A DNA stretch of 64,000 nucleotides from assembly GCA_004347695.1 (NCBI GenBank), contig SLTK01000007.1, positions 660,823 to 724,822 of the forward strand. The letters are read 5' to 3'. The DNA is from Chloroflexota bacterium. GTDB taxonomy: Bacteria; Chloroflexota; Anaerolineae; Anaerolineales; Anaerolineaceae. Below, one piece after another: positions 1-8,060 of this stretch. Below the pieces are notes generated by a model. That model worked only from the letters and a program-made list of their open reading frames with translations, had not been told where the DNA came from and made no database searches. Made by a program: the position numbers and the translations under genes. The first letter of the stretch is position 1, and each line of letters begins with the position of its first letter.

Positions 1-1
1 T

Positions 2-286
2 GCACTGGCAGCTTTGAAAATACTGGATGCGATAACCACCTCGATTTCGTTCACAGAGAGCCGCCGCGGCGAAGATTTCCTGGCACTGCGCAAGGGGCTG
101 GGTTATTGTTGGAGCGTGGCCGCGGCTGCCTTACCTGCTGCGGGTATGCCGGCCATGGAAAAGTGGCTGGTCAATGCGGATAAAGACATCCAATGGATCA
201 TGCGCGAGAATTTGAAGAAAGAGCGGTTGGTACGGATGGATGCAAATTGGGTAGAGCGCTGGCGAACCCATACCGCCCATCTGTAG
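2..286 (+). CDS. C-terminal end of a HEAT-repeat-like protein (partial)
   Basis: The reading frame is open from the left edge of the window and stops at TAG 284-286, so only the last ~94 residues of a longer protein are visible. The segment is helical in character. It contains KGLGYCWSVAAAALP and MEKWLVNADKDIQWIMREN, the kind of tail found on bacterial HEAT-type or DNA-alkylation-repeat proteins (recalled similarity, not searched). TTG at 14 is only the first possible start inside the window and is probably internal. The methyltransferase gene follows 39 bases downstream on the same strand. Family assignment is tentative. Confidence 0.5.
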   Translation, partial: ALAALKILDAITTSISFTESRRGEDFLALRKGLGYCWSVAAAALPAAGMPAMEKWLVNADKDIQWIMRENLKKERLVRMDANWVERWRTHTAHL

Positions 287-325
287 AAAATGTATAACTA
301 TTACTGGTAGGAGAATTGTTAAACC

Positions 326-1111
326 ATGAAAGATTCCTGGCTGGGTGCAATTGCCTACGAAAGGTTTATGGGACGTTGGAGCAAACTCGTTGCGCAAAAA
401 TTTTTAGGATGGCTGGATATCCCCCCTGCTCGCACCTGGCTGGATGTGGGTTGCGGAACAGGTTCCATTACCAGGCTCATTCTTGAGGTCCAAAGGCCCA
501 GAGAAATTTTTTCCATCGATTCATCGCCTGATTTTGTTTCATTTGCGCAGCGTTCGATAATGCATCCATCGGTGCATTTTAAAGTTGGGCTGGCCCAATC
601 TCTGGGACTGGCTTCAAGTTCCATGGATACTGTTGTGTCTGGACTGGTCCTCAACTATGTTCCACAACCCAAAGCCGCGCTTCTGGAAATGTTGAGAGTA
701 ACCAGGCCTGGCGGAAAAATCGGAATATTTCTGTGGGATTATGCGGATGGAATGCAATTTTTGCGCTACTTCTGGGATGCCGCGATCGAACTCGATGCTA
801 ACGCCCGGGAGGCGGATGAAGGCCTCCGGTTCCCGCTGTGCCGGGCAGGGCAGCTTGAAGCTCTCGTCCGGGAAACCGGTTTAAAGCAGGTCGAGGCAGC
901 ACCCATTGAGGTAGACACCGTCTTCCAAAATTTTGATGATTATTGGCAGCCCTTTCTTGGCAAAGTGGGTCCGGCGTCGATCTATACCATGAGTTTGCAT
1001 CAAAAAGACCGGCAAAACCTTGAAGACAAACTGCGCAAGTCGTTACCCATTGACGCAAATGGTACGATTTCCCTGATCGCCAGAGCATGGGCGGTAAAAG
1101 GCATTGCCTGA
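326..1111 (+). CDS. Class I SAM-dependent methyltransferase
   Basis: A 261-residue cytoplasmic protein with the Rossmann methyltransferase signature. Motif I is LDVGCGTGS near residues 40-48. An acidic residue ends strand 2 (FSIDSSPDF). The post-motif region carries the VSGLVLNYVPQPKAALLEM and VTRPGGKIGIFLWD blocks typical of UbiE/Methyltransf_11 proteins. The ligand is S-adenosylmethionine; the methyl acceptor cannot be read from sequence. The start is ATG 326, with GGAG about 12 bases upstream. No pathway partner lies next to it. Family is clear, substrate unknown. Confidence 0.85.
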   Translation: MKDSWLGAIAYERFMGRWSKLVAQKFLGWLDIPPARTWLDVGCGTGSITRLILEVQRPREIFSIDSSPDFVSFAQRSIMHPSVHFKVGLAQSLGLASSSMDTVVSGLVLNYVPQPKAALLEMLRVTRPGGKIGIFLWDYADGMQFLRYFWDAAIELDANAREADEGLRFPLCRAGQLEALVRETGLKQVEAAPIEVDTVFQNFDDYWQPFLGKVGPASIYTMSLHQKDRQNLEDKLRKSLPIDANGTISLIARAWAVKGIA

Positions 1112-1518
1112 CGTAACAGGCGCTCGAATGGTGGGATTCGCGCCGCTAAAAGGAGGGGGTTCTGCGTTCCGCAACCTTCCCTCACAAGTAACTTCAGAAA
1201 AGTGGGCAGACACACAGGTCTGCCCCTACCCGCAGGGGTCGACTGTCACCCGCGAGACGGTAGCCGTACCCATCGGCGGTCTGCCCTTACCCGCAGGGGT
1301 CGATTGTCACCCGCGAGACGGTAGCCGTACCCATCGGCGGTCTGCCCCTACCCGTAGGGGTCGACCCATGTGTCGACCCACAAATGCAGGAACATATGTG
1401 AGCAAAAATATTCTTTTCAGATACCCTCTTTTGATTATGTGCCATAATTGCAGCGTATCCCGATGGCGCAGCTTAAATAGTAAGGCGAAGTTCCTCAACG
1501 ACAGGAATTGAATCACGG
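1112..1518. repeat. Gene-free spacer with a 61-bp tandem repeat (2.4 copies)
   Basis: Copies start at 1217, 1278 and 1339 (the last truncated near 1361-1380). Each begins GGTCTGCCC(C/T)TACCCG(C/T)AGGGGTCGA. The GGGGTCGAC(CC) and GGGCAGACACACAGGTCTGCCC parts are short palindromes that recur at 31984-32050. An open frame across this stretch (1104-1511) is low-complexity repeat translation and I do not accept it as a gene. Confidence 0.85.
1440..1456 (+). promoter_or_regulatory. Extended -10 promoter-like box TGCCATAATTGCAGCG
   Basis: TG-C-CATAAT (1440-1448) fits an extended -10 element, and it is followed by TTGCAGCG. The same 16-base block occurs at 12965 and, with one change, at 28281, each time 50-120 bases before a + strand gene. 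No good -35 hexamer is visible, as expected for extended -10 promoters. It is a plausible promoter for the kinase gene that begins near 1534. Confidence 0.5.
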
Positions 1519-1533
1519 GTGGCACTCGTTGTG

Positions 1534-2154
1534 ATGAATGTCTGCTTTCAATGTGGCATGTACCATGCCGACAAGTTGATCGACCCGACCGGCCCTTTTG
1601 CGATCTGTCCGGAATGCGGCTATAAACATCCCTTTCAGCAAATCCCGTTGCTGATCATCGGCGGGGCGAGCGGCTCGGGCAAAACCATCGTTTGCCAGCA
1701 TCTATTGGGCCACGTTACACAGGCAGTGTTACTGGACTCTGATATTCTGTGGCGGCCCGAGTTCAACATCCCGGATACCCAATACCGGGATTTCTTCGAG
1801 CTTTGGCTGCGGGTCAGCAAGAATATTTCGCAGTCCGGCAGGCCGGTCGTTCTTTTTGGAGCCGGCATGGGCAATCCCCAAAATATTGAAAATTGTATCG
1901 AGCGGAGATATTACTCCAAAGTGCAATATCTGGCTCTGGTTTGTACTGATGAGGCCCTTTCCAAACGACTCCAACAGCGACCTGCCTGGCGGGGTTCGCA
2001 CGAACCAGCCTATATCGAGGGGCATATCCGCTACAATCTCTGGTTCAAAGCTTATGACAGCCAACCCGCCATCAAGTTAATCGACACAACGAATGTGCCC
2101 GTCGAAGAAACGGCCCGGCTAGTTGCCGCGTGGATCGATGAGGGTAGCCGGTAA
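1534..2154 (+). CDS. Zinc-ribbon P-loop kinase-like protein
   Basis: About 206 residues. The N-terminus has two CxxC knuckles (CFQCG and CPECGY, residues ~4-7 and ~26-29), a zinc ribbon. A P-loop follows (GGASGSGKT), then the acidic strand LLDSDILW and a lid-like segment RLQQRPAWR, as in small-molecule kinases of the AAA_33/shikimate-kinase type. It probably phosphorylates a small metabolite; substrate unknown. An in-frame GTG at 1519 is an alternative start with AGGAA upstream. I prefer ATG 1534 because the zinc ribbon starts right there. A conserved extended -10 box lies at 1440. Confidence 0.7.
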   Translation: MNVCFQCGMYHADKLIDPTGPFAICPECGYKHPFQQIPLLIIGGASGSGKTIVCQHLLGHVTQAVLLDSDILWRPEFNIPDTQYRDFFELWLRVSKNISQSGRPVVLFGAGMGNPQNIENCIERRYYSKVQYLALVCTDEALSKRLQQRPAWRGSHEPAYIEGHIRYNLWFKAYDSQPAIKLIDTTNVPVEETARLVAAWIDEGSR

Positions 2155-2222
2155 GTCGAGATGCAGGAAATTTTCTCGTTACCAGAAAGATAAAGACGTC
2201 GCGACGGGTGAAGCCAATATCT

Positions 2223-2347
2223 AGAGGGGCTGTCTCAAAAGCGGGCGGGCGTGGAAACCCGCCCCTACAGGTAGGGGATGGGTTCCACCCCATCCCGTAT
2301 ACGTGATGGAATAAATGACAAATTTATTCTTTTGAGACAGCCCCTCT
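2223..2347. mobile_element. MITE-like element, copy 1 (19-bp terminal inverted repeats)
   Basis: The ends are perfect 19-bp inverted repeats: AGAGGGGCTGTCTCAAAAG at 2223-2241 and its complement at 2329-2347. The interior carries palindromes (GGCGGGCGTGGAAACCCGCCCC and GGGATGGGTTCCACCCCATCCC). Related copies lie at 12779-12888 (opposite orientation) and 57173-57313. There is no coding capacity. A T-run follows the right arm, so the folded RNA could also end transcription of the upstream kinase gene. Confidence 0.8.
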
Positions 2348-2439
2348 TTTTTGTTTCACTATATTCACCTCGCTGACAGGAAAGTAAGAAGAAATATCGG
2401 ATTGCTGTCTTAATAATCAAACAAAACTGGAGGCGCGAA

Positions 2440-2952
2440 ATGACGCAACTGGAACAATTTCATAAAGAAAAAGATGACTTTTTCGCTTTTCATCCCCAAA
2501 GCCCACTGACCAGCGAACAAAAGAAACATTTTTCGGGGCTCAAATATTTTCCGGAAAATTCGGATCTGGTGTTCGAGGTGAATATCGAGAAATTTCCGCA
2601 GCAGCAGGAAATCAGGATGCAAACTTCCACCGGGGAGGTACAAACCTACCATCGTTATGGTCGCTTTCAATTCACGGTGAATCATCAGCCGGTCGAATTG
2701 ACGATCTATGAAAGCAATCACGAATTCTTTTTACCTTTCGCAGATGCGCTGGCAGGTAATGAAACCTATGGCGCCGGCCGCTACCTGGAACCCAGGCCAT
2801 TGAGCAAGAGCAAGTTTGCCATCGACTTCAATTATGCCTATAACCCCTACTGCGCCTATAACGCCCGCTGGTCCTGCCCGATTCCGCCGGCAGAAAACCG
2901 TTTAAAGGTGCCTATCCGGGCCGGCGAGAAGGTCTTCGAAGCGCACCCATAA
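2440..2952 (+). CDS. DUF1684 family protein
   Basis: 170 residues, with GGAGG seven bases before the ATG. The C-terminal half has the hallmark DUF1684 blocks: YGAGRYLE near residue 108, then FNYAYNPYCAYNARWSCPIPPAENRL, then VPIRAGEKVF. No signal peptide or membrane segment is visible. The biochemical role of DUF1684 is not established. It stands alone between the repeat element at 2223 and the small membrane protein at 3049, both on or facing the same strand. Family assignment is strong. Confidence 0.88.
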   Translation: MTQLEQFHKEKDDFFAFHPQSPLTSEQKKHFSGLKYFPENSDLVFEVNIEKFPQQQEIRMQTSTGEVQTYHRYGRFQFTVNHQPVELTIYESNHEFFLPFADALAGNETYGAGRYLEPRPLSKSKFAIDFNYAYNPYCAYNARWSCPIPPAENRLKVPIRAGEKVFEAHP

Positions 2953-3048
2953 GAACAAGGGATTTGAGGATCCAGGTAAGGATAGCGGAGCGATCCTCGT
3001 CATAATTCATAGAGCAAACAAACCGGTTCAAAGTCTAAGGAGAGTAAA

Positions 3049-3495
3049 ATGTCAACGATTTCAGCGGTAAAAAGCAATACGTTCGGGAAATATCTGGCGT
3101 CCGGGATCATCGCCGGGCTAGGCGGCGGCGTTATCTTCGGAATGATGATGGCCATGATGAATATGCTGCCAATGGTCGCCGGATTGATAGGTTCGCAGTC
3201 CGTGGTGGTTGGCGGCCTGGTGCATATGGCTATCAGCGCCGCCATCGGAGGATTTTACGGCGCGGTGCTCGGTCTAGGCCGCGTTCAACTCGGCTGGGGT
3301 TCTGCGGTCATCACGGGGATGATCAATGGCGTCATCTGGTGGGTGCTGGGCGGGCTGATCCTGATGCCGTTGGGTCTTGGCATGACGGAAATGGTGCTCA
3401 AAATCGGAACGGATCAGTGGTTAAGCCTGATGGGGCACCTGATCTACGGCGTGGTGACCGGCGTTTTGTTCGTCGTGCTGCTGCGCAAGAAATAA
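3049..3495 (+). CDS. Small polytopic membrane protein, function unknown
   Basis: 148 residues, with AAGGAGAG just upstream of the ATG. About four hydrophobic glycine-rich helices are visible: ~17-45 (GIIAGLGGGVIFGMMMAMM), ~50-75, ~85-105 and ~125-145, ending in a basic LLRKK tail. GxxxG-type packing motifs and methionine clusters are frequent. I do not recognise a family. It is probably an inner-membrane protein with the basic tail inside. A hairpin terminator follows 30 bases downstream. Confidence 0.65.
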   Translation: MSTISAVKSNTFGKYLASGIIAGLGGGVIFGMMMAMMNMLPMVAGLIGSQSVVVGGLVHMAISAAIGGFYGAVLGLGRVQLGWGSAVITGMINGVIWWVLGGLILMPLGLGMTEMVLKIGTDQWLSLMGHLIYGVVTGVLFVVLLRKK

Positions 3496-3525
3496 CCCCC
3501 TTTAATGATTCGGCAGAGGTCGAAA

Positions 3526-3553
3526 ACGAGGAGGTGTATCCGCACCTCTTCGT
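3526..3553 (+). terminator. Hairpin after the small membrane protein gene
   Basis: ACGAGGAGGTG and CACCTCTTCGT form an 11-bp stem (one G:U pair) around a 6-base loop. The following tract is only moderately T-rich. It probably separates the membrane protein gene from the ABC operon. Confidence 0.5.
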
Positions 3554-3768
3554 CGATTCATGAGCTTTTGGCTTTTTAATCGCCTACCCGATACCAGGTT
3601 CCGGTTGGCGGCCGTAAGATTTTCACTGCACTGACCATCTCACTCAGGGATAAGGGTTAGAGAATTTTTGGAGCCATCACACTGACATGCCAGGAATTGC
3701 TCGCGGTTCCAGTCAGTAACGTGGTTTCGCTGACTAACCTAACCAGAAACTATTGCAAAGGAAACGTC

Positions 3769-5031
3769 ATGAAACATATTGTCCCCTTTCTTCTCCTGCT
3801 CACGATTTTACTGAGCGCGTGCAGTGCCATCGCCGGTACAGCCAATCCATCCTCAACGTCCTTCGATATCAATGATTGGGATAGCGTGGTAGCCGCCGCC
3901 AAAGGGCAAACGGTCACCTGGTATCTCTGGGGCGGTTCGGAATCGATTAACAGCTTTGTGGACGCCTTTTATGGGAAAGCCCTGAAGGATCGGTACGGGA
4001 TTACCCTCCATCGCGTCCCGGTAGCGGATACGGTCGATGCCGTCAACCAGGTGCTGAGCGAAAAACAAGCCGGAAAAGACCCGGGGGCGGTCGATTTGAT
4101 CTGGATTAATGGCGCGAACTTTCTATCACTGAAACAGGCGAACCTGTTGTATCCAGACTGGGCAAACAAGCTGCCCAACAGCCTGCTGGTCAACTGGGAC
4201 AATCCGGCGATCAACCGCGACTTTGGTACCCCGGTCGATAACCTGGAAAGTCCGTGGTCATCCGCTCAGTTCCAGTTCATCTACGATTCTGCTCGCCTGA
4301 ATCCGGCCGAACTGCCCCGTTCATATGCTCAACTGAAGGAATGGGTTATCGAACATCCCGGTCGTTTCACCTATATCGCACCGGGACCAGGAGCCTTTCA
4401 GGGCACCCGTTTTGTCAAAGGCGCCTTGTTCGAAATCAGCGGCGGCGCTGACCAGTGGAGTACTTTCGATCAAGCCACCTGGGACCAATGGTCGCCGGAA
4501 TTGTGGAAATACCTCAACGAACTCAAACCCTACCTCTGGCGAAATGGGGAGACCTACCCAAAGGACGAAAATGAGTTGCACAGCTTGTTCGCGAACCAGG
4601 AAGTGGATTTCAGTATCACCCAGGCGGCGGTTGGAGCAGGCGCTTTGATCGAACAAGGCCTGGTGCCGGCAACATCCAAAGCTTTCGTGTTCGACCAGTA
4701 TATGATCGGCGATTTCAATTACGTTGCCATCCCTGCCAACGCGCCAAACAAAGCAGCGGCGCTGGTACTGGCCAATCTGATCCTTGACCCTGAGTTACAG
4801 GCTGCCCAAATCTTGCCAGAAAACGGTTTCGGTCTGGGATACGGAATCGATATAAACCGCGTTACCGACCCGGCAGCCCTGGTGAAACTCCAGGATGCAG
4901 CCAAAAAGCTGGGAGATGCCGCCACCTCTCCAGTCGATCTGGCTAAATCCCTGGCAGGTGATTCGGACGCGCAATATCAAAATCTAGTGGAAACCGGCTG
5001 GCGACAGAACGTCCTGGTCAGCTCAAAATAA
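3769..5031 (+). CDS. YnjB-like ABC transporter substrate-binding lipoprotein
   Basis: 420 residues from ATG 3769, preceded by AAAGGA. The N-terminus is a lipoprotein signal: a basic start, a hydrophobic core and the lipobox LLSAC with the Cys near residue 18. The body matches the YnjB type (COG4134): AAKGQTVTWYLWGG, then DRYGITLHRVPVADT, VDLIWINGANF and NLESPWSSAQFQF. As the anchored solute binder it would deliver ligand to the two permeases that follow immediately. The ligand of YnjBCD systems is unknown to me. An upstream GTG/ATG-extended frame from 3697 has no ribosome site. Confidence 0.87.
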   Translation: MKHIVPFLLLLTILLSACSAIAGTANPSSTSFDINDWDSVVAAAKGQTVTWYLWGGSESINSFVDAFYGKALKDRYGITLHRVPVADTVDAVNQVLSEKQAGKDPGAVDLIWINGANFLSLKQANLLYPDWANKLPNSLLVNWDNPAINRDFGTPVDNLESPWSSAQFQFIYDSARLNPAELPRSYAQLKEWVIEHPGRFTYIAPGPGAFQGTRFVKGALFEISGGADQWSTFDQATWDQWSPELWKYLNELKPYLWRNGETYPKDENELHSLFANQEVDFSITQAAVGAGALIEQGLVPATSKAFVFDQYMIGDFNYVAIPANAPNKAAALVLANLILDPELQAAQILPENGFGLGYGIDINRVTDPAALVKLQDAAKKLGDAATSPVDLAKSLAGDSDAQYQNLVETGWRQNVLVSSK

Positions 5032-5033
5032 AA

Positions 5034-5921
5034 ATGGCAAGACGCGCTTTTTTATCCTCTCCGTGGTTCAGAATGGCTCCAGCAATCCTGCTCGTTGGAA
5101 TCCTGTTTGGAGTCAGCCTGATCTATGGCCTGGCGCAAAGTCTTGGACTCCTGACCGGGACCGATCAACGGGCCTTAAGTCTGGCAGCCTACCAAAACGT
5201 CCTGTATGGTTCGGAAGGGAGAGGGACAGAATTTTGGACTTCATTGGGCTTTTCATTGTGGGTCGCTGGCGTTTCCACCCTGCTTTCAGCCGTGGGAGCG
5301 CTGCCAGTAGCCGCCTGGCTCAATTACCAAAACGGCCGTGGACGGCAGATGGATACGTTGGCTTTGAACTGGAACCTCGCGTTTCCACATCTGGTCTGGG
5401 CTATCGGCCTGCTCTTGTTCTTTTCGCAGAGCGGCCTGCTGGCTCGCCTGGCAGCCTTATTGGGATGGATCCAAAATCCGGCAGATTTTCCGGTACTTGT
5501 TCGCGACCGGCTGGGAATAGGTATTATTGTGGATTACGTCACCAAGGAAATCCCGTTTCTGGCATTGATTGTACTGGCAGCGTTACGCTCCCAACCAGAG
5601 GATTATGGTGTCGTCGCTGCGAACCTGGGAGCAACACCCTGGCAACGGCTACGCTTCGTAACTCTTCCACAAATTTTTCCTTCGCTGATAAGTGGTTCTT
5701 TGCTCGTGTTTGCCTTCGTGTTCAGCGCGTATGAGGTTCCGTCTGTACTGGGAATGCCTTATCCGCGTATGCTGCCGGTGCTGGCGCTGGATTTTTTCGC
5801 CAATCCGGATCTACACCATCGAGCGGAAGGCATGGCAATCAGCTTGATTATTGCTGCTATTGTTGTGATTGCAGCAGCTATCAGCCTCCATTACGAAAAG
5901 CACGCAGGTTCTTCACAATGA
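5034..5921 (+). CDS. ABC transporter permease, first (YnjC N-terminal-half-like)
   Basis: 295 residues starting two bases after the binding-protein stop. About six membrane helices are visible. The cytoplasmic EAA loop is present (AANLGATPWQRLRFVTLPQI, residues ~203-222), the site that contacts the ATPase. In E. coli YnjC both permease halves are one fused chain; here they are separate genes overlapping by four bases. It should form a heterodimer with the next protein in the inner membrane. Confidence 0.87.
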   Translation: MARRAFLSSPWFRMAPAILLVGILFGVSLIYGLAQSLGLLTGTDQRALSLAAYQNVLYGSEGRGTEFWTSLGFSLWVAGVSTLLSAVGALPVAAWLNYQNGRGRQMDTLALNWNLAFPHLVWAIGLLLFFSQSGLLARLAALLGWIQNPADFPVLVRDRLGIGIIVDYVTKEIPFLALIVLAALRSQPEDYGVVAANLGATPWQRLRFVTLPQIFPSLISGSLLVFAFVFSAYEVPSVLGMPYPRMLPVLALDFFANPDLHHRAEGMAISLIIAAIVVIAAAISLHYEKHAGSSQ

Positions 5922-6712
5922 AAACCCTTCCAGCTTATACCATGCGTTTTTTGCTTTATGGGGTACTGGCGGCGCCATTATTGTTGTTTGGGTTATATGC
6001 ATTTTCGGAGCACTGGTTTTTCCCGGCTTTCCTGCCCAAAGATTGGACGACCGCGCCGTTTATCCGGATTGTAGCGGACGCTCAAACAGGTAAAAGTCTG
6101 GCGACCAGCCTCGGGGTTGCGTTCCTATCCAGCCTGCTATCGCTTTTGGTCGCATTCCCGGCCGCGCGCACGTTAGGGTTGCAGAAATTCCGCGGGCGTC
6201 AATTAGCCTGGCTGATCTTTTTTCTGCCGATGGTAGTACCGCCGCTGGCGGTCGGCATGGGGCTGAATATCCTCTTCATGCGCCTGGGTCTGGCCGGTTC
6301 CCTCTTTGGCGTAGTCCTCTCCCACCTCGTCCCAACCATACCTTACACAATTTTTACGCTGGCAGGAGTTTTTGCCGGGTATGACAAGAATTTTGAACAT
6401 CAAGCGCGGGTGCTGGGCGCAACACAGTTGCGGGTTTTTTTCAACATAACATTACGATTAATCCTGCCCGGATTGGTAGTCGCCGGGTTATTCGCATTTC
6501 TCATTTCCTGGAGTCAGTATTTGCTAACTCTCTTGATCGGCAGCGGGCAGGTATTGACGCTGCCGCTATTGTTATTTTCAGCGATCTCTGGGGGAAATCC
6601 GACCTCGATTGCCGCTTTAGCGTTGTTATTTGTCTTGCCGCCCGTGTTAGTCATCGCCGCTTCGGCGCGATATCTCAATCAGCATGGTAATACGGTCAGG
6701 GAGCAATACTAA
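5918..6712 (+). CDS. ABC transporter permease, second (YnjC C-terminal-half-like)
   Basis: 264 residues. ATG overlaps the previous stop (ATGA, bases 5918-5921), indicating translational coupling. About six hydrophobic helices are visible. The EAA loop reads ARVLGATQLRVFFNITLRLI near residues 160-180. It is the partner of the permease encoded upstream. The gene ends two bases before the ATPase start. Confidence 0.87.
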   Translation: MKTLPAYTMRFLLYGVLAAPLLLFGLYAFSEHWFFPAFLPKDWTTAPFIRIVADAQTGKSLATSLGVAFLSSLLSLLVAFPAARTLGLQKFRGRQLAWLIFFLPMVVPPLAVGMGLNILFMRLGLAGSLFGVVLSHLVPTIPYTIFTLAGVFAGYDKNFEHQARVLGATQLRVFFNITLRLILPGLVVAGLFAFLISWSQYLLTLLIGSGQVLTLPLLLFSAISGGNPTSIAALALLFVLPPVLVIAASARYLNQHGNTVREQY

Positions 6713-6713
6713 T

Positions 6714-7781
6714 ATGGCCCATATTGACTTAATTTCACTCACTAAAACTTACCCGGGGCGGATTCGACCCGTGCTGGACGGGTTCTCACTGAACATTGCC
6801 TCGGGCGAACTGGTGGCGCTGCTGGGACCTTCCGGCAGCGGTAAATCCACCTTACTCAAATTGATCACCGGCATCGAACGTCCGGATACGGGAGATATCC
6901 ACTTTGACGGGAAAAGTGTTCTACCGGTTGCCCCAAACAAACGCGGGGCTGTGCTCATGTTTCAAAAAGCCTATTTGTTTCCCTTCCTCAGCGTGGCTGA
7001 AAATATCGGTTTTGGTTTGAAGGTACAGGGCGAATCGCCGAAAACGATCCAGAAGGAAGTGGCCCGCCTGTTGGATATAATCGGCCTGCCGGGGGTGGAA
7101 AAGCGCAAGCCATCTCAACTGTCGGGCGGCGAGCAGCAACGGATTGCCCTGGCCAGGGCATTAATCGTGCAGCCACACCTTCTGCTGCTGGATGAACCGC
7201 TGAACAGCCTGGATCCCGCAGTGAGGATGAATTTACAGGAAACTATCCGGCGCATCCAACGCGAGCTTAAAATCACTACCATTCTTGTCACTCATGATCT
7301 GAGCGAAGCGATGGCGATGGCCGACCGAATGGCTTTGCTTATCAATGGCCAGGTCGCAGCCGTCGATCAACCCATGCGGTTATTTCAACAGCCGCCCAAC
7401 GAGGCGGCTGCCAGATTTGTGGGGATCACCACCTTCCTGAAAGGAAGTCTGGCTCACGGCACTCTGAGAACAGATTACGGAAACCTGATGGTTAACACCA
7501 ATGGTCATATGGCAAACTCAGCATTGTTTGCCATTCGCCCGGAGCACATCCAGGTTCAACAGCACCCCGGACAAAATGCCATCCCTGGAAAAGTGGTGGG
7601 GTGCATGTACCGCGGCGAGCATATCGAATACCAAATCGCGGCAAGTGGACTGGCCATCCGAGCGCGGGTGCCCATGCCGGCGGCAATGGTACCGCACGGC
7701 GAAAATGTTTTTGTCGTTTTCCCTCAGGAATATCTCTTCGCCATTAACGAACAATCCGTTCGGCATTCGTCAACCACCTGA
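6714..7781 (+). CDS. ABC transporter ATP-binding protein (YnjD/PotA-like)
   Basis: 355 residues from ATG 6714. All nucleotide-binding motifs are present: Walker A GPSGSGKST, Q-loop MFQKAYLFPF, signature LSGGEQQRIALARAL, Walker B LLLLDEP and switch His LVTHD. The C-terminal ~110 residues (FAIRPEHIQVQ) form a TOBE-type regulatory domain. It powers import by the two permeases. E. coli YnjD lacks such a long C-terminal extension, so this subunit resembles spermidine/Fe-type importers. The 3' end overlaps the convergent NrtS gene by 12 bases. Confidence 0.9.
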   Translation: MAHIDLISLTKTYPGRIRPVLDGFSLNIASGELVALLGPSGSGKSTLLKLITGIERPDTGDIHFDGKSVLPVAPNKRGAVLMFQKAYLFPFLSVAENIGFGLKVQGESPKTIQKEVARLLDIIGLPGVEKRKPSQLSGGEQQRIALARALIVQPHLLLLDEPLNSLDPAVRMNLQETIRRIQRELKITTILVTHDLSEAMAMADRMALLINGQVAAVDQPMRLFQQPPNEAAARFVGITTFLKGSLAHGTLRTDYGNLMVNTNGHMANSALFAIRPEHIQVQQHPGQNAIPGKVVGCMYRGEHIEYQIAASGLAIRARVPMPAAMVPHGENVFVVFPQEYLFAINEQSVRHSSTT

Positions 7782-8024
7782 AATTGTTCGCCCGCCGCGC
7801 ATCGATTTTTTATCCAGGACGGCGCTCACGCTGGAAAACGTTGATACGCAGTAAGGGACGAAAAAGGAAAGAACCATTCGAAGGATTTGCGCGTGGGTTA
7901 CAGTTCCATTCAGGATACTGTCGCCGTAATTAATTGAACTGAGAACAATGCCAACAAAGAGCGCAGTGAAACCGGCGCGGTGGACAATCCACTTCGAAAA
8001 AGCCAGCTTTAACCAGGTAGTCAT
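7770..8024 (-). CDS. nrtS: NrtS-type nitrate/nitrite transporter family protein
   Basis: 84 residues from ATG 8024, with AGGAG eight bases upstream. The family signature is visible: SSINYGDSILNG followed by FFVPYCVSTFSSVSAV, two membrane helices with a conserved PY-VS-S-V element. NrtS proteins are small membrane proteins linked to nitrate/nitrite transport (family knowledge; activity here is inferred). It lies 36 bases downstream of the flavoprotein gene and is probably co-transcribed with it. Its last 12 bases overlap the end of the convergent ABC ATPase gene. Confidence 0.75.
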   Translation of the reverse strand: MTTWLKLAFSKWIVHRAGFTALFVGIVLSSINYGDSILNGTVTHAQILRMVLSFFVPYCVSTFSSVSAVLDKKSMRGGRTISGG

Positions 8025-8060
8025 CTGGAATGCTCCTGAAAGGACCAACCTGTTCGAAGT

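Noticed and set aside
1104..1511. 135-codon plus-strand frame
   Set aside because: Most of it is the translation of a 61-bp tandem repeat; no ribosome site.
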